Shown here in pieces: positions 6,079 to 13,316 of a stretch of 21,469 nucleotides of DNA. The position numbers and the translations under genes are program-made. The notes beneath the pieces were generated by a model. That model did not search any database. It was not told the DNA's origin and worked only from the letters and a program-made list of their open reading frames with translations. Source of the stretch: Ignavibacteriaceae bacterium (GTDB lineage Bacteria; Bacteroidota; Ignavibacteria; Ignavibacteriales; Ignavibacteriaceae). The stretch is from assembly GCA_019912505.1 (NCBI GenBank), contig JAIOIM010000779.1, positions 1 through 21,469 of the forward strand, in the 5' to 3' direction. Numbering within the stretch: position 1 is the first letter of the stretch; each line of letters starts with the position of its first letter.

Positions 6079-6906
6079 CTACTTATTCCGTCTTTTGATG
6101 ATGAACTTATTAGATTCTTTTTTATGTTTTCTGGTTTTTAAGCCTTTAGCTTTTTGACCCCAAGGCGAAACAGGATGACCGCCGCCTGAAGTTTTACCCT
6201 CACCACCACCCATCGGATGGTCAACAGGGTTCATCGCAACGCCTCTTACGAAAGATCTTCTTCCTTTCCATCGAGTACGGCCTGCTTTGCCAAGCGCTAT
6301 ATTTTCTTGTTCGGCATTTCCTACTGTACCGTAAGTAGCAAGACATTCAAGTCTTATCAATCGAACTTCACCTGATGGCATCTTTAATTGAGCGTGGTCG
6401 CCTTCTTTTGCCATAAGTTGAATGGCTGTTCCGGCACTGCGTCCAATTTGTCCCCCCTTGCCAGGTCTCATTTCTACGTTATGTACAAAGCTGCCGAGCG
6501 GCATTTCTTTTAATGGTAAAGCATTACCAACATTAATTTCACTTCCGGGGCCTGATTGAATTGTGCTTCCTACCTTCAAACCATTTGGCGCAAGAATATA
6601 TCTTTTTTCACCATCTGCGTAATGCAAAAGAGCAATGCGCGAAGTACGGTTCGGATCGTATTCTATCGAGAATACTTTAGCAGGCACACCATGTTTATCG
6701 CGTTTAAAGTCGATAATGCGGTATCTTCTTTTATGTCCGCCGCCAATATGTCTGGAAGTTATACGACCGTGATTATTTCTACCGCCGCTTTTACGTAAAG
6801 CCACAGTCAATGATTTTTCCGGTGTAGATTTTGTAATTTCTTCAAAAGAAGATTTAGAGCTAAATCTAGATCCGGGAGTAGTTGGTTTTAATTTTTTAAT
6901 AGCCAT
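6079..6906 (-). CDS. rplB: 50S ribosomal protein L2
   Basis: L2 is a primary 23S rRNA binder needed for subunit association and peptidyl transfer. The product has 275 residues, usual length. It shows RNNHGRITSRHIGGGHKRRYR (spanning residues 43-63) and the C-terminal active-centre block NPVDHPMGGGEG (226-237), followed by GGGHPVSPWGQKAKG and the basic tail. The DHPM form, instead of DHPH in E. coli, is one I associate with Bacteroidetes-like sequences. ATG start with GAGGA about ten bases upstream; the stop is TAG. It lies 20 bases after rplW. Confidence 0.98.
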   Translation of the reverse strand: MAIKKLKPTTPGSRFSSKSSFEEITKSTPEKSLTVALRKSGGRNNHGRITSRHIGGGHKRRYRIIDFKRDKHGVPAKVFSIEYDPNRTSRIALLHYADGEKRYILAPNGLKVGSTIQSGPGSEINVGNALPLKEMPLGSFVHNVEMRPGKGGQIGRSAGTAIQLMAKEGDHAQLKMPSGEVRLIRLECLATYGTVGNAEQENIALGKAGRTRWKGRRSFVRGVAMNPVDHPMGGGEGKTSGGGHPVSPWGQKAKGLKTRKHKKESNKFIIKRRNK

Positions 6907-6926
6907 TTAAATTCTGTCCTCAATAC

Positions 6927-7220
6927 CTATACTTGATCAAAAAGTTCTATTGTTTCATCTTTTTTTAGAGTTACAATAGCTTTTTTGAATTTTGAAGTGC
7001 TTCCAACAAATCTTCCGCTCTTTCTAAACACTGTTTTCGATTTGCCAGGATGATTTATTGTTCTAACATTAGTTACATGAACACTGAACTTTTCTTCAAT
7101 AGCTTTTGCTATTTCAATTTTATTTGCTCTAGGGTTTACCATAAATCCGTACTTACCCTGGTCAGCGCTAATATTAGTCATTTTTTCAGTAATTAACGGT
7201 CTAATTAATATATGATGCAT
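6927..7220 (-). CDS. rplW: 50S ribosomal protein L23
   Basis: L23 sits at the tunnel exit and docks trigger factor and signal recognition particle. The product has 97 residues. It opens with ILIRPLITEKMTN (residues 4-16), continues with FMVNPRANKIEIAKAIEEKFSVHVTNVRT, and ends with a basic loop plus KKAIVTLKKDETIELFD, all usual for the family. Its ATG overlaps the rplD stop by one base (TAATG), which predicts re-initiation by ribosomes finishing rplD. It is 20 bases before rplB. Confidence 0.97.
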   Translation of the reverse strand: MHHILIRPLITEKMTNISADQGKYGFMVNPRANKIEIAKAIEEKFSVHVTNVRTINHPGKSKTVFRKSGRFVGSTSKFKKAIVTLKKDETIELFDQV

Positions 7221-7864
7221 TAGCTTACTACCTCTCCGCTTCCGAATGTTTTATATATTACATCAACGGCACTTTTTTGAAGCACAAGCACCTGGTTGTT
7301 TAGTATATGATATGTAGATGCTTTATCAGCCTCAAGAATATTAACTTTACTAATATTCCTGCCCGATTTGTAAATAGTGTCCTGTTTTCCGTTGGTTAAC
7401 AATAAAACTTTTTTACCGGTTATTTTAAGGGAATTAAGCATGCTTGCAAACTCTTTTGTTTTTGGAGTTTCAAATGAAAAATCTTCAACAACAAGAATTT
7501 GATTATCTTTTACTTTATAGCTTAATGCTGATTTACGAGCTAATCTTTTTACTTTTTTAGAAAGATACTGTCTGTAATCGCGCGGCTTGGGCCCAAATAT
7601 TGTACCGCCGCCAACCCATAGTGGCGAACGAGTTGTACCGGCACGTGCGCCGCCACGACCTTTTTGCTTCCATGGTTTTCTACCGCCGCCTCTAACTTCA
7701 GCCCGCTCTTTAGTTTTATGCGTTCCTTGTCTTTGGTTTGCAAGGTAAGCTTTTACAGCTAGGTATATCGAATGATCATTAGGCTCGATAGCAAAAATAT
7801 CATCCGCTAACTCAATTGTTTCATCGGAAACAGAACCATCTATTTTTAAAACATCTAACTTCAT
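7220..7864 (-). CDS. rplD: 50S ribosomal protein L4
   Basis: L4 lines the exit tunnel and in E. coli represses the S10 operon at transcription and translation. The product has 214 residues. The long tunnel loop is clear (about residues 45-100), with RGGGRKPWKQKGRGGARAGT and the RSPLWVGGGTIFGPKPRDY block. The C-terminal half has the Rossmann-like fold with KVLLLTNGK. ATG start with a weak ribosome-binding site, 14 bases after rplC. No L4-type leader of E. coli design is visible upstream of rpsJ, but a different hairpin is present there (8851-8895). Confidence 0.97.
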   Translation of the reverse strand: MKLDVLKIDGSVSDETIELADDIFAIEPNDHSIYLAVKAYLANQRQGTHKTKERAEVRGGGRKPWKQKGRGGARAGTTRSPLWVGGGTIFGPKPRDYRQYLSKKVKRLARKSALSYKVKDNQILVVEDFSFETPKTKEFASMLNSLKITGKKVLLLTNGKQDTIYKSGRNISKVNILEADKASTYHILNNQVLVLQKSAVDVIYKTFGSGEVVS

Positions 7865-7878
7865 CTTAATTTACCAAC

Positions 7879-8502
7879 TTACTTCTTTAACAATTCAACA
7901 TATGAATTAATCGAGCCAGGAACAGCGCCTTTAACCAAAATCAAATTTTCTTCGGACAGTATTTTAACCACTTTTAGGTTAGAAACTGTAACAAAATCGT
8001 AGCCCATACGACCCGCCATTTTCATACCTTTGAAAACTCTTGATGGATAAGAACTGGAACCGATTGAACCCGGAGCTCTTAAACGATCGCTTTGTCCGTG
8101 GGTTGTACCTCCAACACCGCCGAAGCCGTGACGTTTCATTACGCCCTGGAAACCTTTTCCTTTGGAGCGACCTTTTACCTTTATTTTTTCACCCTCTTTA
8201 AAGAGGTCAACTTTTAATTCATCACCAATTTTATATTCCGAAGGCTCTGTTAGACGAAATTCTCTAACAATAGCAGCGGGGACAAGATCATATTTTTTAT
8301 ACTGACCAAGAACCGGCTTCGAAACATTTTTCTCTTTCTTTTCACCAAAGCCTATCTGTAGGGCATCGTAGCCGTCTACTTCTTTTGTCCGGATAGATGA
8401 TATTTTACACGGACCAGCCTGAATAACTGTAACCGATATAATTTCCCCCTCGGGGCTAAAAATACTCGTCATTCCTATTTTTTTACCAATGATGCCAAAC
8501 AT
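7879..8502 (-). CDS. rplC: 50S ribosomal protein L3
   Basis: L3 is an assembly-initiating protein whose loop reaches the peptidyl-transferase centre. The product has 207 residues. It opens MFGIIGKKIGMTSIF. The central loop GFQGVMKRHGFGGVGGTTHGQSDR precedes RAPGSIGSSSYPSRVFKGMKMAGRMG. The glutamine that is methylated by PrmB in E. coli (in its GSIGQNQ segment) is replaced by serine here, so that modification is not expected. ATG start with GGGAG five bases upstream. It lies 17 bases after rpsJ. Confidence 0.97.
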   Translation of the reverse strand: MFGIIGKKIGMTSIFSPEGEIISVTVIQAGPCKISSIRTKEVDGYDALQIGFGEKKEKNVSKPVLGQYKKYDLVPAAIVREFRLTEPSEYKIGDELKVDLFKEGEKIKVKGRSKGKGFQGVMKRHGFGGVGGTTHGQSDRLRAPGSIGSSSYPSRVFKGMKMAGRMGYDFVTVSNLKVVKILSEENLILVKGAVPGSINSYVELLKK

Positions 8503-8519
8503 CTTATCTCCCAGATTCT

Positions 8520-8828
8520 TTAAAGCTTAATTTCAATATCAACACCCGCCGGAATATCTAATTTACTTAGTGAATCGACAGTTTTGTTGTTTGAATTATG
8601 TATATCAATAATGCGTTTATGTGCCCTAGTCTCGAACTGCTCGCGCGACTTTTTGTCGACGTGAGGTGATCTTAAAACAGTGTAGAGAGTTCTTCTTGTC
8701 GGCAATGGTATTGGTCCAGAAACCACTGCACCTGTGCTTCTAACTGTTTTAATGATTTTTTCTGTCGATTTATCGATCAAGATATGATCGTACGATTTCA
8801 ACTTAATTCTTATTTTCTGACCAGGCAC
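8520..8828 (-). CDS. rpsJ: 30S ribosomal protein S10 (NusE)
   Basis: S10 is a head protein of the small subunit; with NusB and NusG it also acts in antitermination and in coupling transcription to translation. The product has 102 residues. It shows IRIKLKSYDHILIDKSTEKI (residues 6-25), GPIPLPTRRTLYTVLRSPHVDKKSREQFE (spanning about 58-86 of the fold's loop region) and the DIPAGVDIEIKL ending. The start is GTG at 8828-8826, with AAGGAG eight bases upstream. It heads the S10 block and follows tuf across a 73-base spacer that is mostly a hairpin. Confidence 0.97.
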   Translation of the reverse strand: MPGQKIRIKLKSYDHILIDKSTEKIIKTVRSTGAVVSGPIPLPTRRTLYTVLRSPHVDKKSREQFETRAHKRIIDIHNSNNKTVDSLSKLDIPAGVDIEIKL

Positions 8829-8850
8829 TTAAAATACTCCTTATAATATA

Positions 8851-8895
8851 TTAGACACGAAAAGGGAGCGAAACTCCCTTTCCCGTGGAATCTAA
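8851..8895 (-). promoter_or_regulatory. 45-base imperfect hairpin between tuf and rpsJ; possible attenuator or regulatory structure
   Basis: On the minus strand three paired blocks nest around a TTTCG loop: AAAGGGAG/CTCCCTTT (8861-8868 with 8874-8881), CACG/CGTG (8884-8887 with 8856-8859) and TTAGA/TCTAA (8891-8895 with 8851-8855), with small bulges. It begins six bases after the tuf stop and ends eight bases before the rpsJ ribosome-binding site (AAGGAG, 8842-8837). The inner GGGAG stem followed by TTTT could act as a weak terminator. The outer pairing, however, uses those bases and suggests a stable leader, processing or control element. Confidence 0.55.
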
Positions 8896-8901
8896 TTTCA
8901 A

Positions 8902-10107
8902 TTATTTTATAATCTTCGTAACAACACCGGCACCTACGGTTCTGCCGCCTTCACGTATAGCAAAGCGTAAACCATCTTCCATAGCAATTTCAGAAATTAA
9001 GTCAACAGATAATTTTACTTTATCGCCGGGCATAACCATTTCTGTACCTTCTGGCAGTGTAGCAACGCCTGTAACATCTGTTGTTCTAAAATAGAATTGA
9101 GGTCTGTAACCATTGAAGAACGGGGTATGACGTCCGCCTTCTTCTTTTGAAAGGATGTAAACTTCACCTTCGAAAAGTTTATGAGGAGTTATTGAACCTG
9201 TTTTGGCAATAACCATTCCTCTTTCAATTTCCTTTTTGTCAACGCCTCTTAAAAGAATACCAGCGTTATCGCCAGCAAGACAAATATCTAATTCTTTACG
9301 GAACATTTCAATACCGGTAACAACTGTTTTTTTGTGAATGCCAAGACCAATAAGTTCAACTTCTTCCTGGATTTTAACTTGACCGCGTTCTACTCTACCA
9401 GTAGCAACAGTACCGCGACCTGTAATTGAGAAAACATCTTCCACAGGCATTAAGAAAGGCTTATCAGTATCGCGAGCAGGAAGAGGAATATATTCGTCAA
9501 CAGCTTTCATAAGCTCCCAAATACAGTTAAATCTTTCATCGTCAGGTGTTGCGCCGGAAGTAGCTGCTTCCAATGCTTTTAAAGCCGAACCTTGAATAAT
9601 CGGAATTTCCTCACCGGGGAATTCGTATTCGGTTAAGAGGTCTCTTAATTCAACTTCAACCAATTCTAAAAGTTCAGGGTCATCAACCGCATCAACTTTA
9701 TTCATGAACACTACCATTTTAGGAACACCAACTTGACGTGCAAGAAGAATATGCTCTCTAGTTTGAGGCATAGGACCATCGGTAGCAGCAACAACAAGTA
9801 TAGCGCCGTCCATTTGTGCAGCACCCGTAATCATGTTTTTAACGTAGTCAGCGTGACCAGGGCAGTCAACGTGAGCGTAATGTCTGTTCTCTGTAGAATA
9901 TTCTACGTGAGAAGTAGCAATGGTAATACCTCTTTCTCTCTCTTCAGGCGCATTATCAATAGAATCAAAGCTTCTTTGTTCTGATAAGCCTTTTAAAGCG
10001 AGAGCCATAGTGATGGCAGCGGTTAATGTAGTTTTCCCGTGATCTACGTGACCGATTGTACCTATATTAACGTGAGGTTTGCTCCTATCGAATTTTGCTT
10101 TTGCCAT
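8902..10107 (-). CDS. tuf: Translation elongation factor Tu
   Basis: EF-Tu is the GTPase that brings aminoacyl-tRNA to the ribosome in the cytoplasm. The product has 401 residues. The GTP-binding motifs are GHVDHGKT (19-26), RGIT (59-62), DCPGH (81-85, with the catalytic His85), NKVD (136-139) and GSALKALE (173-180). Domains 2 and 3 follow, with GRGTVATGRVERG and GGRHTPFFNGYRPQFYFR intact. Compared with E. coli, the stretch just after KALE is about seven residues longer (AATSGATPDDERF). ATG start with AGAAGGAG seven bases upstream; 56 bases after fusA. Its place between fusA and rpsJ fits Chlorobi-like gene order. Confidence 0.98.
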   Translation of the reverse strand: MAKAKFDRSKPHVNIGTIGHVDHGKTTLTAAITMALALKGLSEQRSFDSIDNAPEERERGITIATSHVEYSTENRHYAHVDCPGHADYVKNMITGAAQMDGAILVVAATDGPMPQTREHILLARQVGVPKMVVFMNKVDAVDDPELLELVEVELRDLLTEYEFPGEEIPIIQGSALKALEAATSGATPDDERFNCIWELMKAVDEYIPLPARDTDKPFLMPVEDVFSITGRGTVATGRVERGQVKIQEEVELIGLGIHKKTVVTGIEMFRKELDICLAGDNAGILLRGVDKKEIERGMVIAKTGSITPHKLFEGEVYILSKEEGGRHTPFFNGYRPQFYFRTTDVTGVATLPEGTEMVMPGDKVKLSVDLISEIAMEDGLRFAIREGGRTVGAGVVTKIIK

Positions 10108-10163
10108 CTGAATTCTCCTTCTAAGGTTGTTTTTTCTTTTTTATTATTAATTCTTTATTATGT

Positions 10164-12257
10164 TCAAGCTGATGCTTTTTTTCCTAAAGTTTTCTCAGCA
10201 ATTTCTTCGGCAATTGATTTTGGTACTTCCTGGTAATGAGAAAATTGCATTGAGTAAATCGCTCGTCCTTGAGTCATTGATCGTAATACTGTGGCATATC
10301 CGAACATTTCAGATAAAGGTACATGCGATTTTATAACCTGTGCATCTTTGCGAGCAGAAAAACCTTCAATTTTTCCTCTGCGCGAATTAAGATCGCCCAT
10401 TACATCTCCAAGATATTCCTCAGGTGTTACTACTTCAACCGACATTAGTGGTTCAAGTAGAATAGGTTTTGCTTTGCGTGCACCTGCTTTGAAAGCCATG
10501 GAACCAGCAACTTTAAATGATAATTCATCCGAATCCACATCATGATACGAACCGTCATAAATTTTTGCTTTAATGTCCACAACCGGAAATCCGGCAATAA
10601 CGCCATTTCTCATAGCATCCTGAATACCTGCCGATACAGCGGGGACATATTCTTTAGGAACAACACCGCCGACTATGCCGTTTATAAACTCATAACCTTT
10701 ACCTGGTTCGTTAGGTCCTAATTCAATCCAAACATGTCCATATTTTCCACGTCCGCCGCTTTGTTTTACAAACTTTCCTTCGGCATTTACTGTCTGGGAA
10801 ATTGTCTCTCTGTATGCAACCTGGGGTTTACCAACATTTGCTTCAACTTTAAATTCTCTTCTCATTCTATCAACCAGAATTTCGAGGTGAAGTTCGCCCA
10901 TACCGCTTATAAGCGTTTGGGAGGTTTCTTCGTCAACCTTTATTCTAAAAGTAGGATCTTCATCGGAAAGTCTAACCAATGCATCCGACAGTTTATCTTG
11001 ATCTGCTTTTGTTTTTGGTTCAATAGCAATTTGAATAACTGGTTCTGGGAAAATAATTTTTTCAAGCACAACCGGATCCTTTTCTCCGCAGAGAGTGTCA
11101 CCGGTTCTTGTAAATTTTAAGCCAACTGCGGCGGCAATGTCGCCGGCTCTTACTTCAGTAATTTCTTCTCTATGGTTAGCGTGCATTTGAAGCAGGCGTG
11201 AAATTCTTTCTTTCTTGCCGCTTACCGCATTAAAAATATATGAACCGGCTTTTAGTGTGCCCGAATAAACTCTAAAAAAAGTAAGCTTACCAACGTATGG
11301 GTCATTCATAATTTTGAATGCTAATGCCGTAAATTCTTCATCCTCAGACATTTTTCGTGTAACTTCGTCAGAAACCCCGATATGATGCGCCACTATTTCT
11401 GGAAAATCATTCGGTGCCGGAAGAAAATCGATTACACTATCTAATAATTTCTGTACACCTTTGTTCTTAAAAGAAGAACCGCATAAAACGGGAATAATGT
11501 TTAAGTCAATTGTAGCGCGGCGTAAAACAACCTTTATTTCTTCTTCACTTATTTCTTTACCCTCAAGATATTTTTCAAGCAGTGTATCATCAACATCAGA
11601 TACTGCTTCGAGCATTTGGGTTCTAAACTTTGTTGCTAATTCCTGCAAATCATGCGGAATTGGAATTTCATCATATGTAGCTCCAAATCCTTCTTCATGA
11701 TACATTCTGGCTTTATTCGAAATAAGATCGATAACACCGGTAAACATATCGCCTTCACCAATAGGAAGGGCAAGCGGAACCGCATTAGCACCCAATCTAT
11801 CTTTCATCATTTGAACAGCGTTATAAAAATCGGCGCCGGTTCTATCCATTTTATTTACGAAGGCAATTCTAGGGACTTTATATTTATCTGCTTGTCTCCA
11901 AACAGTTTCTGATTGTGGTTCAACACCACCGACTGCACAGAATAAAGCAACTGCACCGTCTAAAACTCTTAACGATCTTTCAACTTCTACTGTAAAATCA
12001 ACGTGTCCGGGAGTGTCAATAATATTTATCTGATGATCGTTCCAATAACAAGTTGTTGCGGCACTTGTAATTGTAATGCCGCGTTCTTTTTCCTGTTCCA
12101 TCCAGTCCATTGTAGCGGCGCCGTCATGTACTTCGCCAATTCTATGCAGTTTCCCGGTATAGAATAATATACGTTCGGTTGTAGTTGTCTTACCAGCGTC
12201 TATGTGCGCCATAATCCCAATGTTTCTAACGTTCTCTATCTTACGAATTCCAGCCAT
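10164..12257 (-). CDS. fusA: Translation elongation factor G
   Basis: EF-G is the GTPase that drives translocation and, with recycling factor, splits ribosomes. The product has 697 residues. Motifs are AHIDAGKT (17-24), RGITIT (59-64), DTPGHVDF (81-88), NKMD (135-138) and the G5-like CGSSFKNKG. Domain II, domain III with the MGELHLEI helix, the domain IV tip region GGRGKYGHVWIE and the C-terminal domain with GYATVLRSMTQGRAIYSMQFSHY are all present. It looks like the canonical housekeeping EF-G, not a paralogue. ATG start with only a weak purine-rich site upstream; 29 bases after rpsG. Confidence 0.98.
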   Translation of the reverse strand: MAGIRKIENVRNIGIMAHIDAGKTTTTERILFYTGKLHRIGEVHDGAATMDWMEQEKERGITITSAATTCYWNDHQINIIDTPGHVDFTVEVERSLRVLDGAVALFCAVGGVEPQSETVWRQADKYKVPRIAFVNKMDRTGADFYNAVQMMKDRLGANAVPLALPIGEGDMFTGVIDLISNKARMYHEEGFGATYDEIPIPHDLQELATKFRTQMLEAVSDVDDTLLEKYLEGKEISEEEIKVVLRRATIDLNIIPVLCGSSFKNKGVQKLLDSVIDFLPAPNDFPEIVAHHIGVSDEVTRKMSEDEEFTALAFKIMNDPYVGKLTFFRVYSGTLKAGSYIFNAVSGKKERISRLLQMHANHREEITEVRAGDIAAAVGLKFTRTGDTLCGEKDPVVLEKIIFPEPVIQIAIEPKTKADQDKLSDALVRLSDEDPTFRIKVDEETSQTLISGMGELHLEILVDRMRREFKVEANVGKPQVAYRETISQTVNAEGKFVKQSGGRGKYGHVWIELGPNEPGKGYEFINGIVGGVVPKEYVPAVSAGIQDAMRNGVIAGFPVVDIKAKIYDGSYHDVDSDELSFKVAGSMAFKAGARKAKPILLEPLMSVEVVTPEEYLGDVMGDLNSRRGKIEGFSARKDAQVIKSHVPLSEMFGYATVLRSMTQGRAIYSMQFSHYQEVPKSIAEEIAEKTLGKKASA

Positions 12258-12286
12258 TCTTACTTAATCTAATCCTATTCTATCGT

Positions 12287-12754
12287 TTACCATCTAAAGT
12301 GAGCAAATGCTTTATTGGCTTCAGCCATTTTATGTGTATCTTCTTTTTTCTTTACAGTAGAGCCCTCACCGTTTGAAGCGGCTATTAATTCGGAGGCTAA
12401 TTTTGCAGCCATACTTTTTTCATTTCTTGCACGGGCATATGTTTTAAGCCAACGCATTGCAAGAGCATATCTTCTTTCAGGGCGAACTTCCGTTGGAACT
12501 TGGTAAGTTGCACCGCCCACGCGTCTGCTTCTTACTTCTATAAGCGGTTGAGTATTACTCATTGCTTTTTTAAATACTTCCAGACCATCTTTTTTTGTTC
12601 TCTGTAGAATAATTTCAAAAGAATCATAAACAATTTGGCGTGCGACGTCTTTTTTTCCATCGTACATTAAATTGTTTACAAACTTAGCAACCAGAACATC
12701 GTTAAATTTCGGGTCGGGTTTAAGATACCGTTTCTCTGCTCTTTTCTTTCTCAT
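12287..12754 (-). CDS. rpsG: 30S ribosomal protein S7
   Basis: S7 is the primary organiser of the head domain of 16S rRNA and contacts the E site; in E. coli it represses the str operon. The product has 155 residues. It begins RKKRAEKRYLKPDPKFND and contains VGGATYQVPTEVRPERRYALAMRWL (spanning about residues 79-103), the S7 signature, followed by the KKKEDTHKMAEANKAFAHFRW ending. ATG start, 13 bases after rpsL. The 13-base rpsL-rpsG spacer is too short for the E. coli-type S7 binding site. Confidence 0.97.
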   Translation of the reverse strand: MRKKRAEKRYLKPDPKFNDVLVAKFVNNLMYDGKKDVARQIVYDSFEIILQRTKKDGLEVFKKAMSNTQPLIEVRSRRVGGATYQVPTEVRPERRYALAMRWLKTYARARNEKSMAAKLASELIAASNGEGSTVKKKEDTHKMAEANKAFAHFRW

Positions 12755-12767
12755 AACTTATCTTGTC

Positions 12768-13145
12768 TTATTTTGCTTTCGGTTTTTTAGCGCCGTACTT
12801 GGATCTACTTTTTCTTCTATCATCAACACCACTTGTATCTAGAGTACCGCGGACAATGTGGTATCTTACACCCGGAAGATCTTTTATTCTTCCGCCTCTA
12901 ACCAGCACTATTGAGTGTTCCTGTAAGTTGTGCCCTTCGCCAGGAATATATGCTGTTACTTCCTGTGTGTTTGTTAGCCGTACTCTTGCAACTTTTCTTA
13001 ATGCAGAGTTTGGCTTTTTTGGGGTGGAAGTATATACCCTTGTACATACCCCTCTTTTCTGAGGGCACGCGTCTAAAGCCGGGGCTTTTCTTTTAGCAAC
13101 AATCGCAACGCGACCTTTTCTAACAAGCTGATTTATTGTGGGCAC
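12768..13145 (-). CDS. rpsL: 30S ribosomal protein S12
   Basis: S12 monitors codon-anticodon pairing in the decoding centre and is the classic streptomycin-resistance locus. The product has 125 residues. It begins PTINQLVRKGR. TPKKPNSALRKVARVRL (41-57) and the GGRIKDLPGVRYHIVRG loop (84-100) carry the wild-type lysines and the aspartate (Asp89) that RimO methylthiolates in E. coli, so no streptomycin-resistance change is seen. The start is GTG at 13145-13143, with AGGAG six bases upstream. It is the first gene after the rpoC terminator and has its own promoter at 13191-13219. Confidence 0.98.
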   Translation of the reverse strand: MPTINQLVRKGRVAIVAKRKAPALDACPQKRGVCTRVYTSTPKKPNSALRKVARVRLTNTQEVTAYIPGEGHNLQEHSIVLVRGGRIKDLPGVRYHIVRGTLDTSGVDDRRKSRSKYGAKKPKAK

Positions 13146-13190
13146 AAAAATCTCCTAAAGATTATACAGTCAAAAAAATTTCAGACTTTA

Positions 13191-13219
13191 AATATAGGTG
13201 TTACCTAAAAATTAGTCAA
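13191..13219 (-). promoter_or_regulatory. Sigma-70-type promoter of the str genes (rpsL onward)
   Basis: The minus strand shows TTGACT (13219-13214), a 17-base spacer, then TATATT (13196-13191). This is close to the TTGACA-17-TATAAT consensus. Transcription would begin about seven bases further on, giving an rpsL leader of roughly 40 bases. The promoter lies between the rpoC terminator and rpsL, as expected for a new transcription unit that could run through fusA-tuf and perhaps into the S10 block. Confidence 0.8.
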
Positions 13220-13261
13220 GAAAACATTGAAATAAATTTCTTTTTAATCCACTATTTAGAT

Positions 13262-13293
13262 AAAAAAACCGGCTCGCCGCTTTGATGAGCCGG
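13262..13293 (-). terminator. Rho-independent terminator of rpoBC
   Basis: On the minus strand CCGGCTC (13293-13287) pairs with GAGCCGG (13275-13269) across an 11-base loop and is followed by seven Ts (13268-13262). It lies 23 bases past the rpoC stop. The stem is G+C-rich in an AT-rich setting. On the other strand the stem is followed by ATTTTT, so it may work in both directions, though no plus-strand gene is present. Confidence 0.9.
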
Positions 13294-13316
13294 ATTTTTC
13301 AATTTTTGAAGCCTAA

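Noticed and set aside
7549..7743. Minus-strand open frame inside rplD in another reading frame
   Set aside because: It overlaps the conserved tunnel-loop region of L4 and is a frame shadow.
13161..13173. Second possible promoter near rpsL (TATAAT at 13166-13161, with TTGACT at 13173-13168 almost touching it)
   Set aside because: The two boxes are one base apart, not 16-18, and no -35 box fits at proper spacing; the start would leave almost no leader before the ribosome-binding site.
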